Positions 35,582 through 47,361 of a DNA stretch of 64,000 nt are shown here, piece after piece. The notes beneath the pieces were generated by a model, which was not told the DNA's origin, searched no databases, and saw only the letters and a program-made list of their open reading frames with translations. Source of the stretch: Melieria omissa (lineage: Eukaryota; Arthropoda; Insecta; Diptera; Ulidiidae); the NCBI GenBank assembly GCA_963971225.1, contig OZ020267.1, forward strand, positions 118,661,891 through 118,725,890, read 5' to 3'. A program made the position numbers and the translations under genes. Position 1 is the first letter of the stretch. Each line of letters begins with the position of its first letter.

Positions 35582-38500
35582 ATGGATGAATTTCAAAGCA
35601 TTATAAGTGTGGTTGCTGTTTTCATTTTCGTAAGTGCCTTTACGATTAATTGATTAAGGAGGCGTTATACAACTTTCTAAGTATACTAACTCAAGTGAAG
35701 TTTTGCACTTATTCGGTTTATATCAGCACTCAAAGCCGCTGCTGAACGGTATTGAGTAACGTTACCAAGTATAACGGACAGAAGATAACTGCATTCGGCA
35801 TTAATAATTCTGTTTAAAATGCGAGACTTTCTTGGTGAATAATTCCTTCAAATGTAAAAACGCTCCCGTTACTTGGCATGGTAACGTATGTATGTAACTA
35901 TAATATATTCGCATGCGAAGCTTCCGTGGGCAGACACGCTACTTATTTTGCAGTTTGCTGCAAGCATTTGCCAATCGATACCTTTAGCTTGATACAGTAA
36001 TAACTATTTACTGGAGCAGTCAAATTTTGTAGTATGTTTAAGTAAAATCTTTAAACACTCTGAACAGTTACAGCGCGGAACATTTGGTAATAATTGTTGA
36101 CATCTGTTTAAACATGCTTCAGCACCCGAAATGGAGCAAAGCATCCATTAAGAAATGTCAGATGCTGAGTTTGATTTGTTGGTGACTTTTTACTGCTAAA
36201 AAAAAAACGTCAAATCTCTTGACACGCGAGAGAAACTGAGAGTGTTAAGTGACAGTTTTTACCAGAGAAATTTTGTCCAGTAACTTTTAGCCAGTAAAAA
36301 TAAGAACAAGAAAATCATATTATTGGCTGCAAGAACAAATAATTTTTGCAAACATTTGGAACTAGCAAAGAAATCGTTCTGGAGTCTGCTAAACCACAAC
36401 CGGTTTGCTTCGCTTTACCTGCTGCATCTTAAAGTGAAGAATTGCTGTTTGTTTACTTTTTTTTGGATAGTTTCACTTTTGGGAGCGTAAACTGGCTTAC
36501 TTTCCTGACATTTTTTACTGCATAAATTTTACTGGGAAAGTTTCCAAACAGATCTATTATATCACCCGTTTTTTATTTTCATCCAAGTGCAACAGGATTA
36601 AATTAAAGAATATACAATATAAAGAATACGTATCTTCAAATATTTTGCAAATGTGTTTGTTGATGCGGGGGATAAAAGAAGAGTGGAGTCATAGGCACGA
36701 GACATTTGCTCTCGCTCGTTCGTTTGACAACAGCAAAAAGCAATGTTGTTCGCAACGGCTTCGCTCGTGTATATTGAAATGGTGGTTGTTGTGGCGTAGT
36801 GATCGCTCATTTTTTGCATGCATGTTTATTGATCTTGTTCGTCGAATTCGTCGTTGGACGCTCGCTTGCTCTCGATAATGAAAATATGGCAAAGGCAAAT
36901 TCGAGCTCACCCTATGCCATTCGCTTGTAAGAACGCAAGACATCTTATTGTTATTTGTCTTTGGTACGATAAGACCATGCTGGCACACGCTCTTATAGTG
37001 CATATGTTAGTTGAATCCTTGAAGTGGACACCACTTGATAAGTGCAACCAAATGTTGGTTACCTTGTACACTTACTCTACACACTTACACTACCATCAAT
37101 TAAGCTAATATTTATTTGTCTTTTTCGCTGTTAGGCGCTTTTGCAACTGGGAATAGGACAGGATTACGACGGTAAGCGCAACTTATTCATGCTATTGCTT
37201 GTGTTACTTTTTCTGATATTTTAATACCAATACATATAGTTGGTGAAATTCAATGCGCCTTTTCAACGCCGGGCTCCAACATTGAAGATCTTATAACCGC
37301 TAAATTAAAGCGGCCAGTTGGATTTAAAGGCACTCCGCTGTTTGCTGATGATCGCAACGTCAATCCCGATTCAGACCATCGTTGCTTAATAAAACAAGAC
37401 CTCAACGATCAATCCGAGCTAACTTTCAACCTTAAAATAACAGATTTTACGCGATGTGGTGTTCTTAAGAGAAATGTAAATCTTAAAACATTAGTCTTCA
37501 CTTTTTGTTGTATTTTAACGTTAAGAATTTAATATACAATGTAAACAAATTTTGAAATAATAACTGGTTCTCAAAACTTATAAACCATTTGTGCCAGTAA
37601 TGCTTAAGTAATGTCAAAATCAGTGCTAGTTTCTTTTATAGTAATGCCAAAATAAGTGTTAGTTTCTTTAATTTGAATATTATATCCTTGCGCGGCGAAA
37701 TACAACAAAAACTGAATTTCTCTTCTAATTTGAAAATCCTACTTCTGGCTTTTACGTTTGTTTTTAGGGATTTGTACATGTGCGAATATGGTTTCCCCAA
37801 TTCCCGGGAGTAGTTATGCAATCTGACCAGGAGCTAATTATCATGTGTAAGCCACCAGAGCCAACTGTGATCGAAAATAAAGCAGCCGGGTTCGCGGGGT
37901 CCTTGTATGTGCATATGACCAATTCGATTGTTATTTGAGCTTTAAAATCTTAGTCTTAACATTCTTAGCCCTCATGGCGCTCGAGTATCAGGAGTGGTTG
38001 AGGAAACACCAGGCCGCTTGGAATACGAAGTAGCTTTGTACAAAGAGGCGCCCCCTATTGCCCGAATTAGTAACACTAACACGCCAGTTAGCAGCACGAA
38101 AGACCCGCCGTCTACAAGCGAACTTCCTGTTGACCAGGCAGTGCCTATTGGTACGAAGCTGCAATTACGTGCTCGGATAAGCGCCCAATCCGTTTGGAAG
38201 TACGTCAAATTAATGGAAGTCACCGTTTCATCAGATCCTGATAACCCACAGGCTAAGGGAGCTGTATCTTTAGTTCATGAGGGGTGCCGAAACCGCGACT
38301 TTGCGGCAATAATACCCCATCAACCAGCTAAATATCGAGATCGTGCCAATGAAGTTTTCCTTGACTTCGAAGCGTTTTTGCTAAGCTCAATGAAAGAACG
38401 TGCTACGCTTTGGATTCATTCGCAGATTAAAGCATGTATGGACCCGGTTGATTGCTCTCCCGATTTTTGTATGGATCTGTACGAACCATCAGGGCACGGG

Positions 38501-38879
38501 CGGCGACGAAGGCGGCAAACTCTGCTACCGGCAGAGATGCAATATAATATGACCGAATTTACAAAGTTCAAAGAAAATATTGAATATACGGTAATAATGC
38601 CGGGAGAGATAAGCGTTAAGCGAACTGACTTTAGCAGCTTAAGCCAATGTCGAAATGTACTCATAATTGCTGGATTTCTTATATTATTGCTCGCAATTTG
38701 CATAGGGCTTGTATGTAATAATTTTATAGTGCAACTTTTGCATTCCCTTTATTCAATGTTTTTGTTTTTAGATCTGCTCATTACTGGCGCGTTTGCATAT
38801 ACAGCAAAAAACCAAAGCACACCAACACTACACTTCGGCAGCAAATGTCGGCTACGCTGGATGCTCAATGGGACAATAA
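35582..38879 (+). CDS. ZP-domain type I membrane protein, six exons, 435 aa
   Basis: Coding exons are 35582-35629, 37135-37171, 37240-37475, 37768-37904, 37969-38710 and 38772-38879. All junctions are GT-AG and keep frame. Residues 1-25 are a signal peptide (SIISVVAVFIFALLQLGIG). ZP-N follows from about residue 30 (VGEIQCAFSTPGSNIED, DHRCLIKQ, FTRCGV, IMCKPPEP). ZP-C runs to about 320 (GTKLQLRARI, VWKYVKLMEV, EGCRNRDFA, FLDFEAFLL, CMDPVDCSPDFC). A furin-like site RRRRR stands at 331-335, a transmembrane helix at about 383-406 (IIAGFLILLLAICIGLICSLL region), and a short cytoplasmic tail follows. Such proteins polymerise after cleavage into apical extracellular matrix in insect epithelia. I could not decide which Drosophila ZP gene is the ortholog. 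AATAAA is at 39042-39047. The 1.5-kb first intron holds a repeat. Confidence 0.9.
36181..36565. repeat. Dispersed repeat copy A (in ZP gene intron 1)
   Basis: Segments such as CGAGAGAAACTGAGAGTGTT, GGATAGTTTCACTTTTGGGA and GGAAAGTTTCCAAACAGATC recur at 39600-39870 and 40670-40770, showing a shared repeat of about 390 bp. The second copy is split by a MITE. Superfamily unknown. Confidence 0.65.
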
Positions 38880-39590
38880 ACAGAAAGAGGCTGCACATTT
38901 GATCTAAGTTGAATGATGAGTTTAATGTACTTGCGCAAACCACACACACATATGAATGAATTTAATATAAATATGAATTCACTATGTTTACGTAGATTAT
39001 GGATAAGACAATGACTGATTTTATATACATATACTTATGCTAATAAAAAATCAAAGATTTTCTAGGTTTTTTTTGTTAGTCTTTTCTTACTTTCAACATG
39101 AAATGGTCTATAAAAAATACGTATGTATTTTTGAATTCTCGCTGTGCATGATTAGAGGTTAATGGTAAGTAATTAAACCCGTTAAGAAAGGTTCAAATGC
39201 TTTAAGCAAAAGTTCGTAAGGTTGAGTGTTTTGATTCAAGGCTGGTTTGATGTTTATGATACTTATTGGTATCCGACCGAAGGTGGAGTTTTGGCCAAGA
39301 TTTCTTTGCTCCATTTCATGCCCCGTACACATCGACGACGGAAGCGACACAGAACGCGATGGATTCAATGGTCGCGGTGTAGTTGGCAACGTGATTGCAA
39401 TGATGGCGGCAGCAGCAGCACAACTATCATATCTTTTGTGACGCTTGCATTTTTACAAGTTCGTATTTGTTTGGAAGTGTTGAGGTTAAAAAATGAATAA
39501 TTTAAAATCGTTTGTTAGTTTTGCGGCAACACTGGCTGTGATGCGTGATTTTTTAAAATTTGTACACATTATTACTGGATCCTGTTTGCG
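38880..39590. other. 3' flank of the ZP gene
   Basis: Contains the AATAAA signal at 39042-39047; otherwise nothing is recognised. Confidence 0.4.
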
Positions 39591-39897
39591 TAGACCAAAT
39601 CTCTTGCAACGAGAGAGAAACTGGGAGCGTAAAGTGGCGGTTCATTTCGTGAGAACTTGCAAGATTTTACTGGAGAAATTTTGCCCAGTAAGAAAAGAAC
39701 AAGAAAAACATATGACTGGGTGCTATATGATCGACTGCAAAGACGAAAAAATGTTGCAAGAATTTAGAGGCAAATAGAATCAGCAAAGAATTTGTGCGTT
39801 CGCGAATCTGCTGACCCATAACCGTCTCGCTCAGCTTGACCTGCTTCAGCTGAAAGGGAAGAATTGCAGATTGAGCCAAATGAGACGTTTGCATTAA

Positions 39898-40483
39898 CAG
39901 CCCGATTCTGTACACTTGATAAATTCACCATATTGACTATTTGTCAAGTTTTTATTATTTGTCAAGAATCGGTATTCTATCCCAAAAATAAAAGCTCTTT
40001 TCTTGATAAATTGTCAAAAGTGTGAATGCTATTGACAACAGCATACAAATTGAAATTTTGCCTATTGAAAATGGAAGAATTGTGCATGTTTACACTTTTA
40101 CATCAGAGAAAATTAAAAAAAATTCCGTTACATCCCACGAATTATTTTTTGTATGCAAAAAGCGCCTATTGTGATGAAACTATTGAAAAAAAACGCACGA
40201 ACTTATTTCCAGCCCAGCCAGGATTCGAACCGGGGGCGCTCGGTATGAGAAGCCAGCGCGTACCCGCTGGGCTATCAAGGCCGGTTTTTTTCTGCAAAAC
40301 TTACTTTACTTAAACTTTTTGTCTTATTTTTTGACAAATGTTGCATATTCGCCTTACGTTGAATTAAATGAGCTTTTTACTTTATCAATGTTGCATCAGA
40401 ATACCAGCAAAGCTTTTGCTTGATAAAAATCTTGACAAAATTTCTTGATAAAAAATTTGTCAAGAATACACAGAATCAGGCTG
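39898..40483. mobile_element. MITE with CAGCCYGATTCTGT ends, TAA-flanked (586 bp)
   Basis: The left end CAGCCCGATTCTGTACACTT and the right end (reverse complement CAGCCTGATTCTGTGTATTC) are inverted repeats flanked by TAA (39895-39897 and 40484-40486). The word CTTGACAAA/TTTGTCAAG is repeated inside both ends. The 3-bp TAA duplication suggests PIF/Harbinger. It contains a minus-strand SINE head. Confidence 0.78.
40207..40284 (-). repeat. SINE head (tRNA-like) inside the MITE
   Basis: The minus strand reads GGCCTTGATAGCCCAGCGGG, GCGCTGGCTTCTCATACCGA and GGTTCGAATCCTGG, nearly the same as the SINE heads at 13352 and 42360. The arms do not pair into a tRNA acceptor stem, so it is not called a tRNA gene. 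Confidence 0.75.
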
Positions 40484-40917
40484 TAAATGTCTAATTAAAC
40501 TTAAGCTCCCTACCGCTTCAAATCTGAAATGAAACTTTTAGATCAGCTGTTGTTTTCTTTAACCCTCCTGTTTACACCCTTTTTGCTGTGTATTGTAAGT
40601 GTGCTAAGTCCCAGTGGTGTAACCAAGAGTTAAAACTTGCAAATTCTTAAAAATTCATGTTTGTTTACTTATTTTGGATAGTTTCATTTTTGGGAGCGTA
40701 AGCTCGCTTATTCTCCTGATATTTTTTACTGGATAATTTTTACTGGAAAAGTTCCCAAACAGACCTACTGTATCAGGATTTGATCATGCAATGAATCTTG
40801 AGTTTATTTTTAATTATGGCAACATTGTACATGGTAAACATCAATACATGAGTTCCATCCCTAATTTTGCCATTAGTAGTAATTCGTAGAAAAGCGTGTT
40901 AGACATTATCTCTGGCA

Positions 40918-43900
40918 ATGTTTAATCCACAAAGGCACGGCCTTGATAGGCAATTTCGTCTGACGAAATTCTCCACTTTACGAGGGTGAGGTTGTAAGAT
41001 TCCCCAGGAAGTACTCAACAGGTATTTGGAGGGAGCAGAAATTATTGAGACGATAGGCGGCTACGTTTCGGCTGTTGGAAAGGAGGATGAGAGAGATGAT
41101 TTCGTTGGTAAGTCGATAAGCGTATGTTAACAGACATAAATTGTATTTGTGTACAAATTGTGGCTTGTAAAAGCATTGGAACAAGTGCAGAATAGCGTAA
41201 CCTCGTGAAAAAATGAAGGACAATTTTGCTGTATAGAACTTGTTTTTGTGAATGTAACAAAATAACATTTTTTTTGCCTGGGAAGCGCCTACAAAAGGCG
41301 TCGCACGGGGTCATAGTTCAAAACTTTTATCAAAATAACCATTAATGTTCGATCGATTTACACGATATGGGTATCAACCAAGGCACATTTAATAAGGTAG
41401 TGGTGGCAACACAGCTGCTTAAACTTTTTTCTTCTGATTCTCTTTTGGCTTTTCGCGAATGGGCATCCTCATTGTCAAAAATTGGAAAAATTGTTTTTGT
41501 GTTGCTTGTCTTTTGATTTGATTTTGACAAGCAGGATGCCCAAAAGCACTAACAAAATACATGGGAATCGTAGTGCCATCACCTTATTAATACACCTTGG
41601 GTATCAACAAAACGTATTTTTCATACCTTCATTCATAATGTACAACAGGGATGAGTAACACGCGAGCCGCTTGCGGAGCGATAAACATGTTTATGCGGCC
41701 CGCCAAGCATTTCTAAAATTGAATTTATTTTATCGATTTTGTTCTGTTGTTGTTTATTATAAATAAAGTTTTGTAAATTATTAATAGGTGTTACTTTATG
41801 TGCGGCCCGCCAAAAAATTTTAGATCCATCGTTTTTTGATCAAATAAATAGCGCCACCTCCATAAAACGTAAAACATGCTCAATAAATCCGAGTAAATCT
41901 AACCCAAAAATCAAATTTTAACATTAGCTACAAATGTATGCAATTATAACAACGTTTTGTTCTTGTGTTCTGCCTATATAAAAGTATCCTACGGTTAAAC
42001 CAAAAAAAAAGGCAAAGCAGCAAATTCAACATGTCGCACTATATTTAGTAGCAGCACTACTATTATTCTGACCGCAACTATATATATAAAGTGATATATA
42101 TATAGTGACACCAAAATACAAAGCCGGCGCCACTTACTGATTTTACGCAATTGCATTTAACAAATTCATGAAATGTACTTAACCTTTTCACTTAGTGCAC
42201 TCATTCACAACAGTGCCAGTTTTATTCGTGAATATCAACAATTTGATAACACCCTTCAGAAAAAATGTACAGTTCGTTGTCAAAGGGTTTCGCTAATTAG
42301 TTGTTCAGACGAGTGCTGTATTTAGTGATCCGTCGATCATCAGTAATCCCAATCTTCGGGTCGGCCTCGATAGTCCAGCGGGTAGCGCGCTGGGTTCTCA
42401 TACCAAAGGCCCCAGGTTCGATTCTTGGCTCGGGCCAAGAATACTCGACTACTTCTATCGCTATCCACATGAAGCAGATGAGAATTACAAGAATCGCACA
42501 AGTGCGCTCTTGGCAGGCAATGGCAAGACCTCCAAGTGTGATCGAAAAACTGCCAATCGCCATTCGGATTCGTTAAACTGTAGCAGTGTTGCCACGGAAA
42601 AATGTTAAAAAGTCGCAAAAAAAGTGAGCCGAAAAAAAGTGTAGTGATCCAATTTTTTTATACCATATACTAATATACTACTCGTTATTTCACCTTTCGA
42701 AACACATTATTTTTAATAAATTTCTAATGGAGATAATTCTCTGTGCCAAATACCAATTAATTTATAAGGGATATATTAAAAAGTCCCAATATGCGTGTGA
42801 CGTATTTATTACGAAAACATTTCAAAGCATATGCGTGATATATTTACTTATCCATTGGGAGCCATCAAAATTAATTTGGCACAAATAACTTAGGCAATGC
42901 CACAAGTAGCGCGTTAATTCAGATTCATTTTGTACATTTTTGCGGGAAAACTGACATCAGAAAAAGGTTGCAAGTAGTTCAGCCGCCGCAGCTCAGCTGG
43001 CTAGTGCGTTGGGCCGCGAGTCAAATGCGACGCTCGAACCCAGGTTCAAGACTCGGTTGCTGCTAGCACTGAAAATAAAGAAAAAAATAATTTTTCTTTC
43101 GGCGGCTGTCCTCTCAGCAGGAAATGGCTCCCAACTCCCCGTTCGGAATCGGCATAAAACTGTAGGTCCCTTCCAAACTTATACAAATTCGCACGTAAAA
43201 CACGGATGGTTGCGGGTAGCTAGGCCTTAGTCTCGTAATCAAGCTGTCGTGCCAGTCAAGAAAAAGTAGTGTAAATGTTGCCAGAGGTATAATTTTTAAG
43301 TACTTAAGTGTCACCTTTGAAAAGTGAATACTAAAAGGAAGGCATATTTTGAGTATTTTGAAACGCAAAAATAAAAACAATTAATTTTACGAAACAATTT
43401 TCAAATTTAAAAAAGGGCAAAAGTCGCATGATTTTGAAGAAAAGTATCAAAATAAGCCTATTTTTAAGAAGTCGGTGTCAGGTAGCATCGGTCACCAAAA
43501 AGGGTCAATTTGAAACTTTAGTCGCACAACGGAAACACTAAACTGTTGATCCCCTCCCCTCCCTTTCCCCTTCCGCTTGAAATGCGTGCTGTAACATATG
43601 TTGGAAAGACAGTGTTGCATACGCATTTCAAAAAGGGGTGAAATATGAGATATTACTCTAATTTTCCTTCCCTATCCCCCATGGGTATAGTACAATGGTC
43701 CGAAATGGACTGAGTGGTATGGAAGGCTTGTAGCCTTCCTGCCCACCCTCACATCCATCCATCCATTCAATCCCAATCTTTCCTTCTCCTTTTGTGCTCA
43801 TGTTCCTCCTATTTTGTGCTCCCCGGCTTCGGCCGTTTGTATCATTTAATGTTAATTGTGACACTTGTAACTCGTCATTCGTACTCCAGCGAATAAAGAC

Positions 43901-46900
43901 GTACAACCCGAAATCCAGTTTATTTTTCAAAAAATAAACGTTACCGAGCAATGGATAAAAATTTCGTGCTGATAATAGTTATTAGGCAACAGAAAAAATA
44001 TTTGTCACGAATAGTATTTATACATACATGTAAAAATAATGATATCAACATAATAATTAACAAGTTATAAGTAATTTTCCAACTTTTTCTAAAAACGTTA
44101 TAACTGTTCTATCCCTGATTATTTTACATCATCAGTTGGAAGCGATGTTTGAAAATACAGATTACAGGGGTTTTCACAGTATATGTAAATAGCTGCAAAT
44201 GGTTCGAATTATCGAAATTTACTCTTTTGAATAGCGCTGGTTCTGATAAAAAAATTGTAGTTAAACTTTGATTTTAGTTCTCATTGTTACAAACAAAATA
44301 CTCAATGAAACATGAAATATACATACGATGCAATAGGGATTTTCCATCTTATTTTTTATATATATTTTTTAAATATTAAATTTATTGCAACACCACATAC
44401 ATCATATCGTGAAGATTCTAAATAAGATAAGGGGTCTGTTGTGAATATGTGTACATATTTGTATATGCCTTACAACCCAAATGTGATATGGTAACTCTGG
44501 TTTAAATATAAAATTTTTTTGTTCTTTTAAGGTTCGGGCATGGATTGTGCTGTCATCCCGCTCAAACGCCACAAAGACTATTCATTGGTACAAACTGTTG
44601 ATTTTTTCTATCCGTTAGTGGATGATCCTCATGTAATGGGCAAAATTGCTTTGGCCAATGTCGTGAGCGATATGTATGCTGTCGGCGTCACCAATATTGA
44701 TAAGTTAAACATGCTGATCACAGCTCCCACGGAATTCAGTGAGCAGGAGCGCAATACTGTCGTACCTATGATAATTGAAGGGTTCCTGGAATCTGCGAAT
44801 GCGGCGGGTTGTCGCGTCGCCATCCGTAGTATTACGATCAACCCATGGTGTATTATTGGTGGAATCGCTAGCTCCGTGTGTGAAAAGAGAGAGATTATTA
44901 TGTAAGATTATATATGCGTACATCTCTTATCGATAAATACTTATCCCAAGATAGACCCAAGGCCCCAATTCAATATAGGTAATAGCGTACCTACAACAAC
45001 AAAATTTCATACTTGATACAAAAAATAAAAGTAGAACCGCTGTCAAAGTTTTTAACACTAAGCGCTAATTGACGTTCTTCGCATTCGTAAAAACTTGAGT
45101 GGTGATGCCACTTCGATAAAATATTAAATTAGTGTTATTTTACGTTCTAAAGATTTTAAGATCTTTTTTAAAATAAACACGGAATAGACATTTCACTGTG
45201 ACTAATTTATTTTGGGCGAAAGTATGAACATGAACAACAAAGCGAATTCAACAGCATTGCAGCATCGAAAAAATGTTCAAGAGATTTTCTAACAACACGA
45301 CGGTAGCACAATGGGTTCATTGGGTATGAAAATTTTCAAAGCAAGTTCTCTCAAGACAAAGTGTTTTAGCAAATTTTTGTCTCTTTTATATAAAGACGGT
45401 ATACTTGCCTTTTAGAATAATCTTGTGTTAAAAAAAAAAACACACACAAATTAAATTCACAATTCACAAATTAAAAATTATTTACTTTTTGTTTTTAATT
45501 TCCACCACGATGTAACTCATTTAAGGTGTTGAATTCAAGTGTTTAAAAGGAGGAGAATAAAATATTATGAAACAAAAGATGCACAACATACTAACGTTTG
45601 AAAAAATGTTGAAATTTTTAAATTGTTCGATAAGGTACATAAAGTACAAAACATAAGTGTCGTCATATGGGGACAGAGGGCGTAAACGGGTTAATAAATA
45701 GTGATTGCAGCAAAAGGTTAAGATTACTTTATTATTTTACGCATTTTATATGATTTTTTTTTTATTGATTATTTGAAATGATGTTATTAAACAATTTTTT
45801 TCAAATAACGCTATTTTACAACTATTGTTGTATTGTTGTTGTATTGACTGAGATTTAATTTTTCAAAATGTAGTTATTTGTTTCACTTATAGAAATATAT
45901 GCTGAAATTGTTTCCTCCTTTTTTTTAGAAGCAAAAAATACAACAATCTTTTCATCGACGTTTCTATAAGACAAAAGGTCAATAATTTTTTCAATTTTCT
46001 GTTATTGAAGAACTACCCTTTATAATTTCATCATGGGCTCTACTTTTATTTTTTGTATCATGGTATTTTGTTTTTTGTTTGATTGTCAAAATCGGTCGAT
46101 CAAATTCAAGCTTGATTTTTAAATATTCAAATTGTCGCAATTGTACGCAACCTTTTGGAGAATCAAGACTTGTTTTTGTTTAAATCGTCTTGTATTGACT
46201 TGTAGGACGATTCCCAAACTTTTTAATGACAATTTTCGCATCGTTAGCTAACGATTGCGACAATTATCGTAAATTTCTATATGTATTAACAAAATTTCTG
46301 CATTCTTCAATAACATATTCCAGTGAACAATGATGTTACTGCAGTTGTTGTAATATAAAAAAATGTGTATACACATACGTATAGTCTGTTCACTAAATAA
46401 CGATCACCCATAAAAAGAAAGTAAATAACTTTTTTGTTTTTAATATATTATTTTCTATAAAATTGTAACGCGTTTTAACCTTATCCAGGCCTTCTAATGC
46501 AAGGGATGGCGATTTACTTGTACTCACTAAGCCGTTAGGTACGCATTTGGCAACAAATGCTTTCATTTGGATGCAGGAGCGGAACGAGATGTATCAAAAA
46601 CTCTGCCCACATTTAACGGACGCAGATATTGAAGCCGCTTTCAGCATGGCGATCAAGTCGATGACATATCTTAATAAAACTGGTAAGGATAGACATGCAA
46701 ACATTTAAACGGAACTATATTTTTATGTGAATAACATTTTTATTTGAACTTTAGCCGCTCTCCTAATGCACAAGCATGGCGCACATGCCGCTACTGATGT
46801 CACAGGCTTCGGTTTACTGGGACACGCAAAAAATCTTGCTCAGTTTCAAAAGGAAGTCCTCACATTTGAAATCCAAGCAATGCCAGTTATAGCAAACATT

Positions 46901-47137
46901 ATGAAAATCGGAGAAATAATCGGACAAGATAAAAAACTTAAAGCTGGTACAGCAGTTGAAACGTCAGGCGGTCTTTTGATATGCTTACCTGCGAGCAGTG
47001 CAGCTGCGTTTTGTTCAGATTTTAAGACACTCACTGATGGAGAGCAAACTGCATGGGTGATTGGACGCGTTAAACGATCTAATAAACGTGATGCCGTAGT
47101 ACTGGAAACGCCTGAATTTATTGAAATAAATTTTTAA
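40918..47137 (+). CDS. Sps2: Selenophosphate synthetase 2, a selenoprotein (378 aa with TGA read as Sec)
   Basis: Four coding exons, all GT-AG and in phase: 40918-41107, 44532-44901, 46489-46682, 46755-47137. The enzyme makes selenophosphate from selenide and ATP in the cytosol, the selenium donor for Sec-tRNA. The N-terminus reads FNPQRHGLDRQFRLTKFSTL and then RG-TGA-GCKIPQEVL. The TGA at codon 24 sits where the family has its catalytic Sec or Cys, and the frame continues to a phase-1 donor. Later motifs are GSGMDCAVIPL, SLVQTVDFFYPLVDDPHVMG, ALANVVSDMYAVGVT, TINPWCIIGGIA, DLLVLTKPLGT, HAATDVTGFGLLGHA and ETSGGLLICLP. Length matches the family. The 3' UTR holds a SECIS hairpin and AATAAA at 47356-47361. 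Intron 1 (3.4 kb) contains transposons and intron 3 is only 72 bp. Without Sec readthrough only 23 residues would be made. I know of no alternative identity. Confidence 0.96.
40987..40989 (+). other. Sps2: Selenocysteine codon (TGA) of Sps2
   Basis: TGA in frame between GGG (Gly) and GGT-TGT-AAG (Gly-Cys-Lys), the known UGCK active-site context of SPS2 proteins. The reading frame is open for 40 more codons and then splices in phase into the conserved GSGMDC exon, so this is a recoded codon and not a mutation. Confidence 0.94.
41160..41700. repeat. Merlin-related inverted-repeat fragment in Sps2 intron 1
   Basis: AAGTGCAGAATAGCG, the words around GCGCCTACAAAAGGCGTCGC, CACGGGGTCATAGTTCAAAA and the stretch ending ACGATATGGGTATCAA match the arms of the Merlin element at 55127-57288. 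The match resumes after the P-type MITE at 41379-41600, with CATACCTTCATTCATAATGT. It is therefore a non-autonomous or solo-arm copy. Confidence 0.65.
41379..41600. mobile_element. P-type MITE (222 bp) in Sps2 intron 1
   Basis: The left end CAAGGCACATTTAATAAGGT and the right end ACCTTATTAATACACCTTGG are inverted relatives of the CATGG...ATAAACAAGGT ends seen elsewhere. An 8-bp duplication GTATCAAC flanks it (41371-41378 and 41601-41608). It interrupts a Merlin-related repeat whose uninterrupted version is seen near 57085. Confidence 0.82.
42360..42592 (+). repeat. tRNA-derived SINE, truncated copy
   Basis: The head TCGGCCTCGATAGTCCAGCG, the B box GGTTCGATTCTTGGC and the body GGCAGGCAATGGCAAGACCT and GCCAATCGCCATTCGGATTC match the SINE at 13352. 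The hairpin and tail are missing. Confidence 0.85.
42984..43165 (+). repeat. Second tRNA-derived SINE family copy
   Basis: The head GCCGCCGCAGCTCAGCTGGC, TAGTGCGTTGGGCCGCGAGT, and the body CGGCGGCTGTCCTCTCAGCA and CCGTTCGGAATCGGCATAAA match the copy at 61014-61205. The 3' body resembles the other SINE family, so the two families share a tail but differ in head. Confidence 0.85.
43566..43640. repeat. Stand-alone copy of the SINE tail hairpin
   Basis: CCGCTTGAAATGCGTGCTGT and GTGTTGCATACGCATTTCAA form inverted arms like those inside the SINE at 13592-13660. The preceding sequence CTTTCCCCTT is also shared. Confidence 0.7.
43641..44531. other. Sps2 intron 1, 3' part
   Basis: No additional feature recognised before the exon 2 acceptor at 44530-44531. 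Confidence 0.45.
44902..46488. other. Sps2 intron 2
   Basis: 1.6-kb AT-rich intron with no recognised element or nested gene. Confidence 0.55.
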
Positions 47138-47176
47138 ATAATAACCGACACAGTTATAAAACTAAGGATCCAACCT

Positions 47177-47222
47177 ATGACGAGTTTTCCATAAAGGTGG
47201 TTACATCTGGGAAAGTTCTGAT
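47177..47222 (+). promoter_or_regulatory. Sps2: SECIS element (type II) in the Sps2 3' UTR
   Basis: It lies 40 bases after the stop codon. A quartet start ATGA (47177-47180) is followed by helix strand GAGTTTTCC (47182-47190), then an AAA bulge (47193-47195). The apical mini-stem follows, AGGTG (47195-47199) with CATCT (47204-47208), then the returning strand GGAAAGTTC (47210-47218) and TGAT (47219-47222). All nine positions of the main helix pair, two of them as G-U wobbles, and the mini-stem pairs over five. ATGA/TGAT with AA and an extra apical stem is the type II eukaryotic SECIS, bound by SBP2 to direct Sec insertion at UGA. Confidence 0.92.
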
Positions 47223-47361
47223 TTTTTACCGGAAATTATCTTATAATGTGTTGAAACGTTTAAAAATGAAATTAATAAAGCCAAATTAAGTTTTTTAAGT
47301 GTAACTGCAAAAATATTGTGTTTCGTGTTGTTTGTTCGCTTTCTGTACATAGTGAAATAAA

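Larger units (their letters stand above)
39590..40790. repeat. Dispersed repeat copy B, split by a MITE
   Basis: Its halves (39590-39897 and about 40487-40790) match the repeat at 36181-36565. The MITE 39898-40483 sits between them. The end of this repeat is about 130 bp upstream of the Sps2 start codon, so it probably contributes to or borders the Sps2 promoter. Confidence 0.6.

Noticed and set aside
38711..38902. Read-through C-terminus of the ZP gene
   Set aside because: A 61-bp GT-AG intron joins the transmembrane segment to a better tail ending at 38879.
40987..40989. TGA early in Sps2 as evidence for a pseudogene
   Set aside because: It sits at the known Sec position, the frame continues conserved, and a SECIS is present.
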